A stretch of DNA of 64,000 nucleotides from Neobacillus bataviensis (GTDB lineage: Bacteria > Bacillota > Bacilli > Bacillales_B > DSM-18226), in the NCBI RefSeq assembly GCF_019969725.1, contig NZ_JAHXYW010000004.1, positions 310,001 to 374,000 of the forward strand, in the 5' to 3' direction. Of the stretch, positions 27,395 through 36,744 are shown one piece after another. The position numbers were made by a program, and so were the translations under genes. The notes beneath the pieces were generated by a model that was not told the origin of the DNA, did not search any database, and saw only the letters and a program-made list of their open reading frames with translations. The first letter of the stretch is position 1. Each line of letters starts with the position of its first letter.

Positions 27395-28176
27395 TGACGG
27401 CATTATTGATACTGGGGGTGATCCTTATTAGCGGTACATCGGGATATTTACTTAACTCCTTAACCAAGTCAGGTGCGATTGCGGCTATTTTGACTGGACT
27501 TGCTGTTTATATTGGTTTTGGGGTAAAGGGGCTGTTCCTGTTAGGGGCATTCTTTGCCACTTCAAGCCTTTGGTCAAAATATAAAAGTGCGGCTAAAGCT
27601 TCCATTGAAGAAAAATTAGCAAAAGGTGCTACAAGGGATTGGCGGCAGGTTGCAGCAAATGGAGGGGCCGCCGCCCTTTTTAGTATCATTTATTATTTTC
27701 AAAATGATAGTCTTTGGTTAATGGGTTTTAGCGTCTCTCTTGCAAGTGCTAATTCGGATACGTGGGCTTCTGAGATCGGAAGTTTAAGCCGAAAAAGTCC
27801 GATATACATACGAACCTTTAAGCGAATTGAAAAGGGGACCTCTGGGGCAATTAGTTTATTAGGAAGTGCAGCAGCAATTAGCGGGGCACTTTTGATCGCT
27901 ATCCTTACAATGTTTTTATTTCATTTGCCTGTATATGAAGGTTTGATTATTTTTTTGTTTGGATTTTTAGGGAATGTCATTGATACTTTAGTTGGTGCCT
28001 ATTATCAACAAGAATATAGATGTGTAAACTGTGGAATTCATACTGAAAAAATGGTTCACTGTGGTAAGCCTGCTACCCGCATAAAAGGGGTTCCATTCGT
28101 GGATAATGATATGGTTAATTTTCTTTCCGGTTTAATAGCTGCAATTTTAGCGATTTGGGTCATCCATCTTTCATAA
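27394..28176 (+). CDS. DUF92 family membrane protein
   Basis: A 260-residue integral membrane protein of the DUF92/TIGR00297 family, distantly related to plant phytyl-phosphate kinases. It has about six helices and the motifs LASANSDTWASEIGSLS and KGTSGAISLLGS. A cytoplasmic CVNCG...HCG cysteine set near residue 215 may bind a metal. The start is coupled to yqgN by TAATG. The true substrate is unknown; an isoprenoid or prenyl-phosphate role is only a family inference. Confidence 0.72.
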   Translation: MTALLILGVILISGTSGYLLNSLTKSGAIAAILTGLAVYIGFGVKGLFLLGAFFATSSLWSKYKSAAKASIEEKLAKGATRDWRQVAANGGAAALFSIIYYFQNDSLWLMGFSVSLASANSDTWASEIGSLSRKSPIYIRTFKRIEKGTSGAISLLGSAAAISGALLIAILTMFLFHLPVYEGLIIFLFGFLGNVIDTLVGAYYQQEYRCVNCGIHTEKMVHCGKPATRIKGVPFVDNDMVNFLSGLIAAILAIWVIHLS

Positions 28177-28239
28177 TAAATGGTTAACAAAATTGTAAAA
28201 GAGATAACGGTTTCATTTAATTTTTACAGTAAAAAAAGA

Positions 28240-28258
28240 TTGTGAAATGATGTACAAT
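28240..28258 (+). promoter_or_regulatory. Rex-like operator before ldh
   Basis: TTGTGAAATGATGTACAAT closely matches the Bacillus Rex operator pattern TTGTGAAATAATTTCACAA and includes a possible -10 TACAAT (28253-28258). It lies about 50 bases before ldh. Rex releases DNA when NADH is high, so ldh would be induced on oxygen limitation. Confidence 0.55.
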
Positions 28259-28276
28259 CTAAGTGTAAACCAATAA

Positions 28277-29263
<987 letters not shown>

Positions 29264-29323
29264 TGGTTTATAATTGGATAAAAAAGTTATTATCTTCACA
29301 GAATAGTAGCAGGAGGGATGATA

Positions 29324-29518
29324 ATGTCTCGAATGTTAACATCTATTTTAATGATAGGGTCAATTGGTTATTTTGTATTCCGTTTCCGTTATCGTTTGAT
29401 TAATGTCTTGTTAGGCTCTAGCTGGATGCGAAGAATTGCGGTTGGTTCTATTATGAGTTTTCCAGGTGTGAAACGAAAAATGATGCAATCGGTGTTTGGA
29501 GGACCATCTGAATGGTGA
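29324..29518 (+). CDS. yqgO: Small membrane-associated protein
   Basis: A 64-residue protein with one hydrophobic N-terminal helix (LTSILMIGSIGYFVF) and a basic, aromatic remainder (WMRRIAVGSIMSFPGVKRKMM). AGGAGGG lies six bases before the ATG at 29324; an ATG at 29318 is inside that spacing. It precedes the rhomboid gene as the small yqgO does in B. subtilis; the symbol rests on position. Function is unknown. Confidence 0.6.
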   Translation: MSRMLTSILMIGSIGYFVFRFRYRLINVLLGSSWMRRIAVGSIMSFPGVKRKMMQSVFGGPSEW

Positions 29519-29538
29519 AAACCACAGATGGTTTTTTT
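29503..29538 (+). terminator. Terminator at the end of yqgO
   Basis: ACCATCTG (inside the coding end) pairs with CAGATGGT, followed by eight T. Confidence 0.8.
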
Positions 29539-29606
29539 TATATTAATGGACCGTGTTCATTTCGTTTATAATGAAGAAATAGAGGTTGATAGAAAGTTGG
29601 TGAGAA

Positions 29607-31154
29607 ATGAATAATAAAGAAGGTTACATATTCTGGAAGCTTGCATATGGGTTAATAGCAGATCATGGCTATAGAATTATTCAATTATTCGAGAATCAAA
29701 AAGAGCTATGGCTTGAAAAATTAGAAAATAAACATGCCCCCATTATTAGAATGCTCCTCCATGATTTAGATTGGAGTAATGCGATGCAAAGAGATATCGA
29801 GTTTACCGCGATGAATGGGGAAAGAGTTCGAAAGCAAATTGGCCGCCATGAATTACATGTTGTTAACATTTATGTCAGTCAATATCCACCTGTTGATGAT
29901 TATCAATACCGCCTTTCAACTCCATATGTGAATTCAGAATCCAATAAAACAACCGTTCGTTCGATATTATTAGCAATGGATGAATATGAATCAGGGTTCC
30001 GGCAAATTTCCGCTCTGATGAAAACAGACGTTCAATTTCCCATTAAAGATGAAATAACAGAAATGGATGTTGATGCTCTTAAGAAAACGACTTTGGGGCT
30101 TGCTGTTCAAAAGGTTAATTCAGAAAAGGCTCTTTTCATGAATGGGAAACCGTTTTTTACTTATATTTTACTTATTATGCAAATTGCGGTTTTTCTCTGG
30201 CTTCAACTTCATGGTGGAAGTACAAATACTGCAACTCTAATTAAATATGGAGCCAAAATGAACCAGCTAATATACGAAGGAGAATGGTGGAGGTTTATTA
30301 CTCCCGTATTTCTTCATATTGGATTTGTTCATTTGGCCATGAATTCTCTTGCGTTGTATTTTCTTGGAACGACAGTGGAACGGATATTTGGTAATGTTCG
30401 TTTTTTATTCATTTATTTGTTTGCTGGAGTAACTGGTGTTATTGCCAGTTTTATATTCAGTTATAATTTATCAGCAGGGGCAAGTGGTGCTATTTTTGGC
30501 TGTTTTGGGGCCTTGCTTTATTTCGGAGTAATCTACCCAAAATTATTCTTCCGGACCATGGGGTTTAATATAATTTTTGTCCTGGCAATCAATCTCATTT
30601 TTGGGTTCTCTTCATCAGGAATTGATAATGCTGGTCATTTGGGAGGGCTGTTCGGAGGATTCCTGGCCGCAGGGATTGTACATCTCCCTAAAAAACGCAA
30701 GATAGGTTTGCAAATATTCATTTTCATTATTTCAGCTATTATTTTATGGGGTTCTTTATATTATGGATTTAGTAATTCATCAAAGGCGATTGGTGAAAAA
30801 TCTGCTATTTCGATGGCACAGGAGTATATTCATCAAGAAAAATATGATCAGGCATACGATACATTAAAGAATTTCGAAGAGTCGGGAGTCAATCCTTCTG
30901 AAAAATTATATTTAATCTTATCCTTTGTTGAATACAAGGAAAAGTTGTATCCTGATGCAAAAAATCATTTGCAAACGGTGGTAAAACTAGAACCAAATAC
31001 AGCTGCAGCCTATTATTATTTGGCGCTGGTAAACTTAAATGAAAATGATATTAAGGAAGCCAAAACAAATGCAGAAAAGGCACTAAAATTAGAACCAGAT
31101 AACCAGGATTTTGCAAAACTAGTCCAGTTTATCCAAGCAAATGGAGGACAGTAG
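29607..31154 (+). CDS. gluP: Rhomboid intramembrane serine protease GluP
   Basis: Rhomboid protease with a cytosolic N-terminal domain (about 1-175), a membrane core of about seven helices, and C-terminal TPR repeats (about 410-515). The catalytic Ser is in GASG (S293) and the His in NAGHLGG (H344); WWRFITPVFLHIGFVHLAMN is the conserved L1-helix 2 region. B. subtilis GluP (YqgP) cleaves membrane proteins and affects division and metal transporter turnover. The 515-residue length and domain order match. Confidence 0.9.
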   Translation: MNNKEGYIFWKLAYGLIADHGYRIIQLFENQKELWLEKLENKHAPIIRMLLHDLDWSNAMQRDIEFTAMNGERVRKQIGRHELHVVNIYVSQYPPVDDYQYRLSTPYVNSESNKTTVRSILLAMDEYESGFRQISALMKTDVQFPIKDEITEMDVDALKKTTLGLAVQKVNSEKALFMNGKPFFTYILLIMQIAVFLWLQLHGGSTNTATLIKYGAKMNQLIYEGEWWRFITPVFLHIGFVHLAMNSLALYFLGTTVERIFGNVRFLFIYLFAGVTGVIASFIFSYNLSAGASGAIFGCFGALLYFGVIYPKLFFRTMGFNIIFVLAINLIFGFSSSGIDNAGHLGGLFGGFLAAGIVHLPKKRKIGLQIFIFIISAIILWGSLYYGFSNSSKAIGEKSAISMAQEYIHQEKYDQAYDTLKNFEESGVNPSEKLYLILSFVEYKEKLYPDAKNHLQTVVKLEPNTAAAYYYLALVNLNENDIKEAKTNAEKALKLEPDNQDFAKLVQFIQANGGQ

Positions 31155-31200
31155 GGCTTATATTTAGGCTGAGTTATAGGAAATTGTTTATTTTAAACAA

Positions 31201-31235
31201 TGTTGATTGGAGCGCCAGGAGCGCAAATCAACAAC
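31201..31235. repeat. Short internally deleted copy of the TTGTTGATT repeat element
   Basis: The element starting TGTTGATTGGAGCGCCAGG and ending GAGCGCAAATCAACA joins the two ends of the longer element at 1959-2092 (read on the other strand) with the middle missing. It is itself palindromic, with TGTTGATT and AATCAACA arms. It sits between gluP and yqgQ. Confidence 0.7.
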
Positions 31236-31360
31236 ATAGTTTAACACAGCCCTTAAATTAACCTTTGTTCAAAATATATTTCCTTGAGGAGATATGTGGC
31301 ATACGGTATACTTTTTCTATAATATTTTTTTCCTCCATTAATAAATTAAGGGGATTCTAA

Positions 31361-31567
31361 ATGAAAACGGTTTATGAAATTCAACAATTTTTAAAGAAAT
31401 TTGGAACGATCATTTATATCGGAGATCGAGTCGCAGACCTAGAACTAATGGAAGCGGAATTAACGGAGTTGTTTCAAGCCCAATTAATTGAGCAAAGGGA
31501 ATATCAAACAGCCCTTTTAATTTTAAGACAAGAAATACAATTTCTAAAAGAAAAAAGTCAAAGATAG
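31361..31567 (+). CDS. yqgQ: YqgQ family protein
   Basis: A 68-residue, largely helical acidic protein (DUF910) starting MKTVYEIQQFLKKFGTIIYIGDR. It has no membrane helix. The family forms a three-helix bundle proposed to bind nucleic acid, but its role is unproven. TAAGGGG precedes the ATG and the gene lies 9 bases before glcK, an arrangement conserved in bacilli. Confidence 0.82.
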   Translation: MKTVYEIQQFLKKFGTIIYIGDRVADLELMEAELTELFQAQLIEQREYQTALLILRQEIQFLKEKSQR

Positions 31568-31576
31568 GTGAGATAA

Positions 31577-32551
31577 ATGTCAGATCAGTGGTTCGCAGGG
31601 GTTGATTTGGGTGGAACAACGACCAAAATTGCTTTTATATCAATGAATGGAGTTATCGTACATAAATGGGAAATTCCAACAGATAATTCGAATGAAGGTC
31701 AAAACATCACTTCTAATATTGCAAAATCAATCAATGAAAAACTAAATGAACTTGGTGCCAACCGAGAACAATTAATTGGAATTGGAATGGGAGCACCTGG
31801 ACCAGTAGATTATGAAACAGGAATTATTTTAAATGTTGTCAACCTTGGATGGAAGGATAACTACCCGCTTAAAGAAAGCTTAGAGGCAGCAACTTCCTTG
31901 CCAGTAGTAATTGAAAATGATGCCAACTGTGCCGCATTAGGAGAAATGTGGCAGGGGGCAGGTAATGGAGCGAAGGACCTGGTTTGTGTCACCCTGGGAA
32001 CTGGTGTTGGCGGTGGGGTCATTGCAAACGGAAATATTGTTCAAGGGGTTAACGGTGCTGCGGGAGAAATTGGCCATATCACCGCCATTCCTTTTGGCGG
32101 GGCTCCGTGCAATTGTGGGAAGACAGGCTGTTTGGAAACAATTGCCTCAGCAACTGGCATTGTTCGTTTGGCTAATGAAGCACTTTTAAAAGACGGATCA
32201 AATGGAGAATTAGCTGAAAAGCATGCATCAAATGGAAATATTACCGCAAAAGATGTTTTTGATTCTGCACGAAATGGTGATTTATTGGCTAAAAAGGTAT
32301 TAGATGATGTTTCATTCCATTTAGGATATGTTTTGGCCAATATAGCAAACACCCTTAATCCTGAAAAAATCGTTCTGGGTGGCGGTGTATCAAAAGCTGG
32401 TGATATTTTATTGAAGTCTGTCAGAGAAAACTTTGAAAAATATGCATTCTCATCAGTAAAGGATTCTACTAAGCTAGCGGTTGCTACGTTAGGAAATGAT
32501 GCTGGAGTACTTGGAGCGGCATATCTCATTAAAAATAACTTAAACCTGTAA
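31577..32551 (+). CDS. glcK: Glucokinase (ROK family)
   Basis: ATP-dependent kinase that phosphorylates free glucose to glucose 6-phosphate. The 324-residue protein begins with the phosphate-binding FAGVDLGGTTTKIAF, has the active-site ENDANCAALGE segment and GTGVGGGVI, and the ROK zinc motif CNCGKTGCLE near residue 175. AGGTGAG precedes the ATG. It is co-transcribed with yqgQ and ends at a terminator. Confidence 0.93.
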   Translation: MSDQWFAGVDLGGTTTKIAFISMNGVIVHKWEIPTDNSNEGQNITSNIAKSINEKLNELGANREQLIGIGMGAPGPVDYETGIILNVVNLGWKDNYPLKESLEAATSLPVVIENDANCAALGEMWQGAGNGAKDLVCVTLGTGVGGGVIANGNIVQGVNGAAGEIGHITAIPFGGAPCNCGKTGCLETIASATGIVRLANEALLKDGSNGELAEKHASNGNITAKDVFDSARNGDLLAKKVLDDVSFHLGYVLANIANTLNPEKIVLGGGVSKAGDILLKSVRENFEKYAFSSVKDSTKLAVATLGNDAGVLGAAYLIKNNLNL

Positions 32552-32561
32552 GAGAATTAGG

Positions 32562-32592
32562 AAAAAGCCTGCATATATTGCAGGTTTTTTCT
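32562..32592 (+). terminator. Terminator after glcK
   Basis: A stem AAAAAGCCTGCA / TGCAGGTTTTTT around a short TATAT loop. Confidence 0.85.
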
Positions 32593-32651
32593 TTTGAAAT
32601 CATTTTTTCAAATCTCTTTCATATGTTACATATAAAATGGAGGGAGATATT

Positions 32652-33839
32652 ATGGAGATAATTGTACGCTCCGGAGATACCTTGTCATATTTGAGTAATT
32701 TGTTTATGGTACCGCTTGAACTCATTATCGATTCCAACCCGGATGTCGACCCAATACATTTAAAAGTCTCAGAAAAAATACTTTTGCCTGGATTTATTTC
32801 TGTACCATATACCATTAAAAAAGATGATACCTTTTGGAAAATTGCCCATTCTAAAAATATAGCCATTGATGCCATTCTTTTATTAAATCAAAACCTGGAT
32901 TCTAAAAAGTTAATATTGGGTGAAACGATGTACTTGCCTGAAAGGATTACTAAACCCAATACATCAGCAAAAGCAGGCTGCGATTATAAGAGTTTAGTTA
33001 AAATAATTAATCATTTTCAAAAGGTATACCCATTTATAAAAGTTACTGTAATTGGAAACAGTGTACTAGGAAATTCGATTCATGAAATCCGAATTGGAAA
33101 GGGTGCTAAAAAAGTACATATGAATGCCTCTTTCCATGCGAATGAATGGATTACAACCTTGGTGCTGATGAATCTGTTAAATCAGTATCTGCTTTCATTA
33201 ACAAATGGAAGCTTAATTGGAGGAAGGAATACTCTTGAACTATATCAAAATGTAGAATTGTCTATCGTTCCAATGGTTAATCCCGATGGAGTGGATTTAG
33301 TTTTAAACGGACCTCCTATTAGTTTAAGAGATGAAGTGATCAGTATGAATGAAGGTACGGATGATTTTATTCATTGGAAAGCCAATATCCGAGGAATTGA
33401 TTTAAATAATCAATTTCCGGCTAACTGGGATATTTGTAAACAAAACAAGCGGCCCAAATCACCAGCGCCAAGGGACTATCCAGGAGATTTGCCGTTAACG
33501 GAACCAGAAGCTATTGCCATGGCTGATTTGGCAAAAAATAACCCATTTAATCGTGTATTAGCGTTCCATACCCAAGGGGAGGAGTTTTATTGGGGTTATG
33601 AAGGCTTTGAACCTGCTGAATCAGAGACGATTGCTAAAGAATTTGAAAAAGTAAGCGGATATGAGGCGATTCGCTATGTAAATAGCCATGCAGGATATAA
33701 GGACTGGTTTATTCAGGAGTTTAAACAGCCAGGTTTTACGTTGGAGTTAGGAAAAGGAATAAACCCCCTGCCGCTATCGCAATTTCCAGAAATATTGAAA
33801 CGGGCCGAAGCAATATTTTTAGCAGCCCTTTATTTATAA
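32652..33839 (+). CDS. yqgT: LysM-M14 peptidase (gamma-D-glutamyl-diamino acid endopeptidase type)
   Basis: Zinc carboxypeptidase-family enzyme predicted to cut muropeptides between gamma-D-Glu and the diamino acid. The 395-residue protein has two N-terminal LysM repeats (about 1-45 and 50-98), then an M14 domain with HANEW (zinc His and Glu), IVPMVNPDGVDLV, AFHTQGEEFYW (zinc His) and catalytic Glu in TLELGKG. There is no signal peptide, as in the YqgT/ENP1-type spore-cell enzyme. GGAGGGAG precedes the ATG at 32652. Confidence 0.85.
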   Translation: MEIIVRSGDTLSYLSNLFMVPLELIIDSNPDVDPIHLKVSEKILLPGFISVPYTIKKDDTFWKIAHSKNIAIDAILLLNQNLDSKKLILGETMYLPERITKPNTSAKAGCDYKSLVKIINHFQKVYPFIKVTVIGNSVLGNSIHEIRIGKGAKKVHMNASFHANEWITTLVLMNLLNQYLLSLTNGSLIGGRNTLELYQNVELSIVPMVNPDGVDLVLNGPPISLRDEVISMNEGTDDFIHWKANIRGIDLNNQFPANWDICKQNKRPKSPAPRDYPGDLPLTEPEAIAMADLAKNNPFNRVLAFHTQGEEFYWGYEGFEPAESETIAKEFEKVSGYEAIRYVNSHAGYKDWFIQEFKQPGFTLELGKGINPLPLSQFPEILKRAEAIFLAALYL

Positions 33840-33933
33840 ATTTAATAAGCTCATTACTTGTATTGTCCGTTTATTCTCATTAAAATTAATTATCATTATA
33901 AAAAAAGCAAATGAGGGGTACAAGGAGGGGAAG

Positions 33934-35076
33934 ATGATTCAGTTAAAGAAAATAGTGTCCTATCAAAATCATACATTGTCCATACTATTGATTGTTATGA
34001 CCCTCCTTTTAAGTGCCTGCGTGAATAAAGACCCGCAGAAATCAAAGACTTCAGCTAAACCAAATAAGAGCAAAACTCCTACTACAGAACAAAGAACAGA
34101 ATGGAAGCTGCCTGTTTCACCACCAGAAGGTGAATTTTACAAATTTGCAGGATGGATCTCAGATACAGAAGTCCTCTATATAACAAACGTTGAGCAGACT
34201 TCCAATGTCTATCTCTATCATTTGTTAACCGGCAAAAGTGCTTTAATTTATAAAAGTAAGTATCCAATCGTTACTGTTGAAATTAGCCCATCAAAAAATT
34301 ATATATTAATTCATTCCTCTCCATCTTCGTATGAGGGCTTAGTTACAATAATCGATGCTAAGGGTTCACAAAAACTAAATGAATCATTTCCATCTCATGA
34401 GTTAGAGTTTGAGTGGAATCCATATAACGAGTCACAAGTACTCGTTACCAAATTTGCAGAGGATTGGACTTTCTCTGTTTCATTACTAGACATCGAAAAT
34501 TCTAAATCAAAAGAGCTTTCCGTACCTCAGCCATTTATTAAATGGATGAATGAGGAGGAAATAGCTTTCTTAAATTGGGATGAAAATAATCCTGCTTTAT
34601 TTGCTCCACTTATCGGGATGAACCTGGATAATGAAAGTGAGAAACCGATATTTCCATCAGCCATTCATTTTTCAACATTTCGCCATTTAATTATGACCGT
34701 CACGGTGAGTAAGCAGGATCAATCTAAGGCTGCCTATTCCTTCTATGATCAAAGCAAAAATGAAATATTTTCATTCTCTATCCCGCAATTAACGAATTTC
34801 TCGGATTGGTTAGTTCCTTTTTATGATTACGATGAGAATAAGGGACAATTTATCACTCTTCAACCGCTGAGTAGTGGTGAATTTGATTCTTATAGGAGTG
34901 GTTTTCAATTAGTATTATACGATGTTAAAAAGGGGAGTAAAAAAGTAATTATGGAAGGTTTAGAAAACGAGCCCATCACTATTTCACCATCCGGCGATGC
35001 CTTGTTATTTGGAAACAGTTTAGAAAATATTATCGATTTAAAAGCAAAGAAAAAATATATGATGATAAAAGAATGA
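33934..35076 (+). CDS. yqgU: YqgU-like lipoprotein
   Basis: A 380-residue lipoprotein. After a signal segment (LSILLIVMTLLLSAC, lipidated Cys near residue 29) comes a Lys/Ser/Thr-rich linker. A beta-rich domain follows with repeated blade-like motifs (GWISDTEVLYITN, EWNPYNESQVLVT, EPITISPSGDALLF), suggesting a WD/TolB-like propeller. AAGGAGGGG precedes the ATG. It matches YqgU in position and type; function is unknown. Confidence 0.75.
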   Translation: MIQLKKIVSYQNHTLSILLIVMTLLLSACVNKDPQKSKTSAKPNKSKTPTTEQRTEWKLPVSPPEGEFYKFAGWISDTEVLYITNVEQTSNVYLYHLLTGKSALIYKSKYPIVTVEISPSKNYILIHSSPSSYEGLVTIIDAKGSQKLNESFPSHELEFEWNPYNESQVLVTKFAEDWTFSVSLLDIENSKSKELSVPQPFIKWMNEEEIAFLNWDENNPALFAPLIGMNLDNESEKPIFPSAIHFSTFRHLIMTVTVSKQDQSKAAYSFYDQSKNEIFSFSIPQLTNFSDWLVPFYDYDENKGQFITLQPLSSGEFDSYRSGFQLVLYDVKKGSKKVIMEGLENEPITISPSGDALLFGNSLENIIDLKAKKKYMMIKE

Positions 35077-35080
35077 CATT

Positions 35081-35112
35081 AAAAAAAGACTGTCGGCTGA
35101 CAGTCTTTTTTT
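35081..35112. terminator. Bidirectional terminator between yqgU and yqgW
   Basis: A perfect stem AAAAAAAGACTGTC / GACAGTCTTTTTTT with loop GGCT. Confidence 0.93.
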
Positions 35113-35287
35113 AATGTGTTCCAGTAGGAAAACCGTGTTCAACGATGGTCATAACGGTAAACCAGCCAAAAACAAGAAAGGATGCTACACCCCAAAATGC
35201 CCCTAGCATATTTTTATCCTTTAGTGACCTTAATCCTCCAAATACAGCGAGCAAGGTAACGAGAGCAAAAATGATAACCAAACCCAT
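35111..35287 (-). CDS. yqgW: Small DUF2759-type membrane protein
   Basis: A 58-residue protein found by reading the minus strand: MGLVIIFALVTLLAVFGG at the start, then RSLKDKNMLGAFWG, a second helix FLVFGWFTVMTIV, and EHGFPTGTH at the end. It has two membrane helices with a basic loop. AAAGGGGGA lies eight bases before the ATG, and the stop sits on the shared terminator. Sequence and position fit DUF2759 (YqgW). A minus-strand TATAAT at 35356-35361 may serve as -10. Function is unknown. Confidence 0.75.
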   Translation of the reverse strand: MGLVIIFALVTLLAVFGGLRSLKDKNMLGAFWGVASFLVFGWFTVMTIVEHGFPTGTH

Positions 35288-35393
35288 GAGAAATCCCCCT
35301 TTATAAGTAATAAGCAGGCATGAAGCCTAAGTTTGAAAGAAAATTATGTAACAATATTATATACATTCGATTCCTATTTTATATTTTTTTCTT

Positions 35394-35870
35394 TCATTTG
35401 TCGAGGGCAAAAGTGACAACAATATCATATGCCCTGGCAATTTTCTGAATCAGTTCAATATTGTCCTTATCAATAAAGAAAAGAGCTGCCCCATTTTCCT
35501 TTGTTTCAAACACTAAATGCTCCTCAAATTGATACATCGCCATCTGAATGTCATTTTGATTCCCCTTGGTAATACAGAAGGGAATGATATCAGACGCAAA
35601 TAGACCGCAATGGTCTACGTCTAATTCAAGTGCATAATCCTCGAAAGTTGTGCTCTTATTACCATTAGCCACAACGAATAATGGGTGAATATGTTCAAAA
35701 AGATCAACAGCCTCTAATAATTCTTGAGCGAGGTTCGCCTCCTCTTCTATAAGGTAAATAAAAAAGTTTTTAACATTCCACTTAATGTTGGTCTCTTCAA
35801 ATAACAAATCATGAAATTCTGGGAAATCGGCAATTTCAAAATTAGCCTCGACTGCAAAAGCTTTTATCAT
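35394..35870 (-). CDS. Hypothetical soluble protein
   Basis: I do not recognize this family. The 158-residue acidic protein begins MIKAFAVEANFEIADFPEFHD and ends IARAYDIVVTFALDK. It has no signal peptide, membrane helix or obvious catalytic motif; LDVDHCGLFASDIIPFCITKG is its most distinctive segment. AGGGGGAT lies before the ATG. It stands alone, divergent from the metallo-hydrolase gene. Confidence 0.6.
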   Translation of the reverse strand: MIKAFAVEANFEIADFPEFHDLLFEETNIKWNVKNFFIYLIEEEANLAQELLEAVDLFEHIHPLFVVANGNKSTTFEDYALELDVDHCGLFASDIIPFCITKGNQNDIQMAMYQFEEHLVFETKENGAALFFIDKDNIELIQKIARAYDIVVTFALDK

Positions 35871-35958
35871 TTTAGTATCCCCCTTTTAAAGGCAATTCTT
35901 CCGCCTTCTTAATTAATAGTGTAAAATAATTGTATCTCAATTCCAATTTGGAGGAACA

Positions 35959-36600
35959 ATGAAAATGAAATGGCAGCAAATACCCTTAGGAAGTATACAG
36001 ACCAATTGTTATATTGTTGAAAATCCGGATCGTGCTTGTTTAATTTTCGATCCGGGCGGTGAAGGGAAAAAACTGATCAATTTATTAACAAAGAGAGGCT
36101 TAAAGCCTGCTGCAATCCTGCTTACCCATGCGCACTTTGACCATATTGGCGCAGTAAGTGAAGTAAGAGATTTTTATAATATTCCCGTCTATATCCACAA
36201 ACAGGAAGAAAAATGGCTCGGGGACCCAGCGCTAAATGGATCCTCCTTCTTTAGGTTAATTGAAGAAATTAGGGTAAATCCCGCCGATCATCTTATAAAA
36301 AATGAAGGCGTAATGAAAATCGATGATTTTGAGTTTACTGTATTACATACACCAGGTCATTCACCTGGAAGTGTTTCTTATTATTTTGAAAAAGACGGGT
36401 TTGTCATCTCAGGCGATGCTCTGTTTCAAGGCAGTATCGGCCGAACAGATCTTCCAGGCGGAAATCAGGACCAGTTGTTAAAAAGTATTCATGACAAGCT
36501 CTTAACATTGCCAGAGGAAACCTATGTATTATCAGGACATGGGCCTGCAACAACGATTGTTGATGAAATGGACGGTAATCCGTTTTTGAATGGCTTCTAA
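35959..36600 (+). CDS. yqgX: Metallo-beta-lactamase-fold hydrolase YqgX
   Basis: Glyoxalase II-like hydrolase of 213 residues. The metal site motifs are THAHFDHIG (near 58), HTPGHSPGS (near 135), SGDALF and SGHGPATT. The start of the protein, PLGSIQTNCYIV, is typical of this subgroup. GGAGG precedes an ATG at 35959; a second ATG at 35965 is also possible. Substrate is unproven; a thioester such as a lactoyl-thiol is the family guess. Confidence 0.85.
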   Translation: MKMKWQQIPLGSIQTNCYIVENPDRACLIFDPGGEGKKLINLLTKRGLKPAAILLTHAHFDHIGAVSEVRDFYNIPVYIHKQEEKWLGDPALNGSSFFRLIEEIRVNPADHLIKNEGVMKIDDFEFTVLHTPGHSPGSVSYYFEKDGFVISGDALFQGSIGRTDLPGGNQDQLLKSIHDKLLTLPEETYVLSGHGPATTIVDEMDGNPFLNGF

Positions 36601-36603
36601 ATA

Positions 36604-36640
36604 GAAAGACCCTTCTCATAAAGAGAAGGGTCTTTCTGGG
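36604..36640 (+). terminator. Terminator after yqgX
   Basis: A 14-bp perfect stem GAAAGACCCTTCTC / GAGAAGGGTCTTTC with loop ATAAA; the T run is short. Confidence 0.8.
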
Positions 36641-36744
36641 GGATGTTCTATTCATAATAATGGGAGGGGATATTGTTAAGCTACTAACTTTACAATATAA
36701 TAAAGTTTTCACTATGTCAATAGTGTTAATTCGAAGGAGCAATG

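Noticed and set aside
32041..32529. 162-codon frame opposite glcK
   Set aside because: Shadow of a certain glucokinase gene, lacking start signals.
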